Source: an uncultured Sphingomonas sp. (lineage in GTDB: Bacteria; Pseudomonadota; Alphaproteobacteria; Sphingomonadales; Sphingomonadaceae). Taken from it: DNA of 64,000 bases. The DNA lies in assembly GCF_913062585.1 (NCBI RefSeq), contig NZ_CAJXWX010000002.1:248001-312000 (forward strand), given 5' to 3'. Position numbers and translations under genes: made by a program. Numbering within the stretch: the first letter of the stretch is position 1; every line of letters begins with the position of its first letter. The notes beneath the pieces were generated by a model that was not told where the DNA came from, searched no databases, and saw only the letters and a list, made by a program, of their open reading frames with translations. This document shows positions 63,636 through 64,000 of the stretch, in pieces.

Positions 63636-64000
63636 AACCCCCCGATCATCGCGACGCCCTTGGCGGTCAGCGTCCGGCCGGGGGAGGGTACGAAGGGCAA
63701 GTTGAGCAGTGGGTCGGCCGATGCGTCGTAGCGGACCGAGACGGTGATCATGTTGTCGACCTCCACCGCATCGACCTGCGCCCGGTCGCGCCGCAGCACG
63801 CCGGACGCATCGAGCATCCGTCTGGCGCTATCGGCGGCGATGCTCTTGCGCTCGTTCGCGTCGATCCCTCCCAGCGATGCACGGGCGGCGTCGTTGGCGG
63901 CCTGCTGCACCAGATGCGCGGTCAGGAAGTAATCGCCATAGCTGACGATCCCCATCAGCAGCGCGAGCAGGAAGGGCAGAAGCAGTGCGAATTCGACCGC
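63632..64000 (-). CDS. TadE-like pilus-assembly protein (5' truncated)
   Basis: The visible part encodes about 122 residues. The frame is open to the right edge and reads AVEFALLLPFLLALLMGIVSY..., the typical TadE membrane segment with the conserved Glu at +5 relative to a prepilin-like cleavage site. The start lies beyond base 64000; the ATG at 63955 is inside the helix. The stop overlaps the TadG-like start. Confidence 0.82.

Overview
The window is GC-rich alphaproteobacterial chromosome, almost certainly Sphingomonas sensu stricto. The serine palmitoyltransferase at 57149-58411 is 420 residues and reproduces the residue numbering I remember for the Sphingomonas paucimobilis enzyme (His159, Asp231, His234, Lys265). 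The rest fits this group: a tandem exbD pair, a large TonB-dependent receptor, a Rhodobacter-type PmtA, comF-grxC-nitrilase-DUF1178 linkage, a CtrA-type box, and repeated intergenic palindrome families. I found no insertion sequence, prophage, CRISPR array or rRNA. All gene starts and motifs were read by eye; no database search was possible.

Layout. 1-5 kb: end of a TonB/ExbD energising operon, a TPR protein, dcd, a MerR regulator, and a UPF0262 / GH25-like / cytidine deaminase operon. 5-11 kb: dnaB, a RibD/DHFR-like reductase, and a minus-strand sulfate-assimilation operon (uroporphyrinogen methyltransferase, DUF2849, cysI, DUF934, cysH). 11-19.5 kb: TonB receptor, astD, selO, alpha/beta hydrolase, GT4 glycosyltransferase. 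19.6-26.8 kb: an NMO-like flavoenzyme, several small proteins, a 2-hydroxyacid dehydrogenase, thiolase, prepilin peptidase. 26.9-33.3 kb: tamA-tamB. 33.4-39.1 kb: argE, then a signalling unit (EAL phosphodiesterase, TPR histidine kinase, single-domain response regulator) preceded by a perfect CtrA-like palindrome and a 17-codon small ORF. 39.1-44.5 kb: methyltransferase, comF, grxC, nitrilase, DUF1178, tRNA-Arg(CCT) and a chemoreceptor with a CheR-type C-terminal tether.

44.5-59.7 kb is the most interesting part, a lipid island. It carries phosphatidylserine decarboxylase, a membrane-anchored class-III aminotransferase, a DUF962/Mpo1-like membrane protein, PE N-methyltransferase, a candidate bacterial ceramide synthase (GNAT fold), a histidine-box desaturase, lptG and lptF homologues, a hybrid histidine kinase, and the sphingolipid core spt-acp-cerR. 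Sphingomonads replace LPS with glycosphingolipids, so LptF/LptG beside the sphingolipid core suggests that the Lpt bridge carries glycosphingolipids here. This is inference from linkage. 59.6-64 kb: proB (overlapping cerR), obgE, and a TadG/TadE-like pilus pair running off the end.

Intergenic spaces hold at least four families of palindromic repeats, often as inverted pairs between convergent genes. Long minus-strand open frames inside tamB, the TonB receptor, cysI and the kinases are high-GC shadows and were left out.
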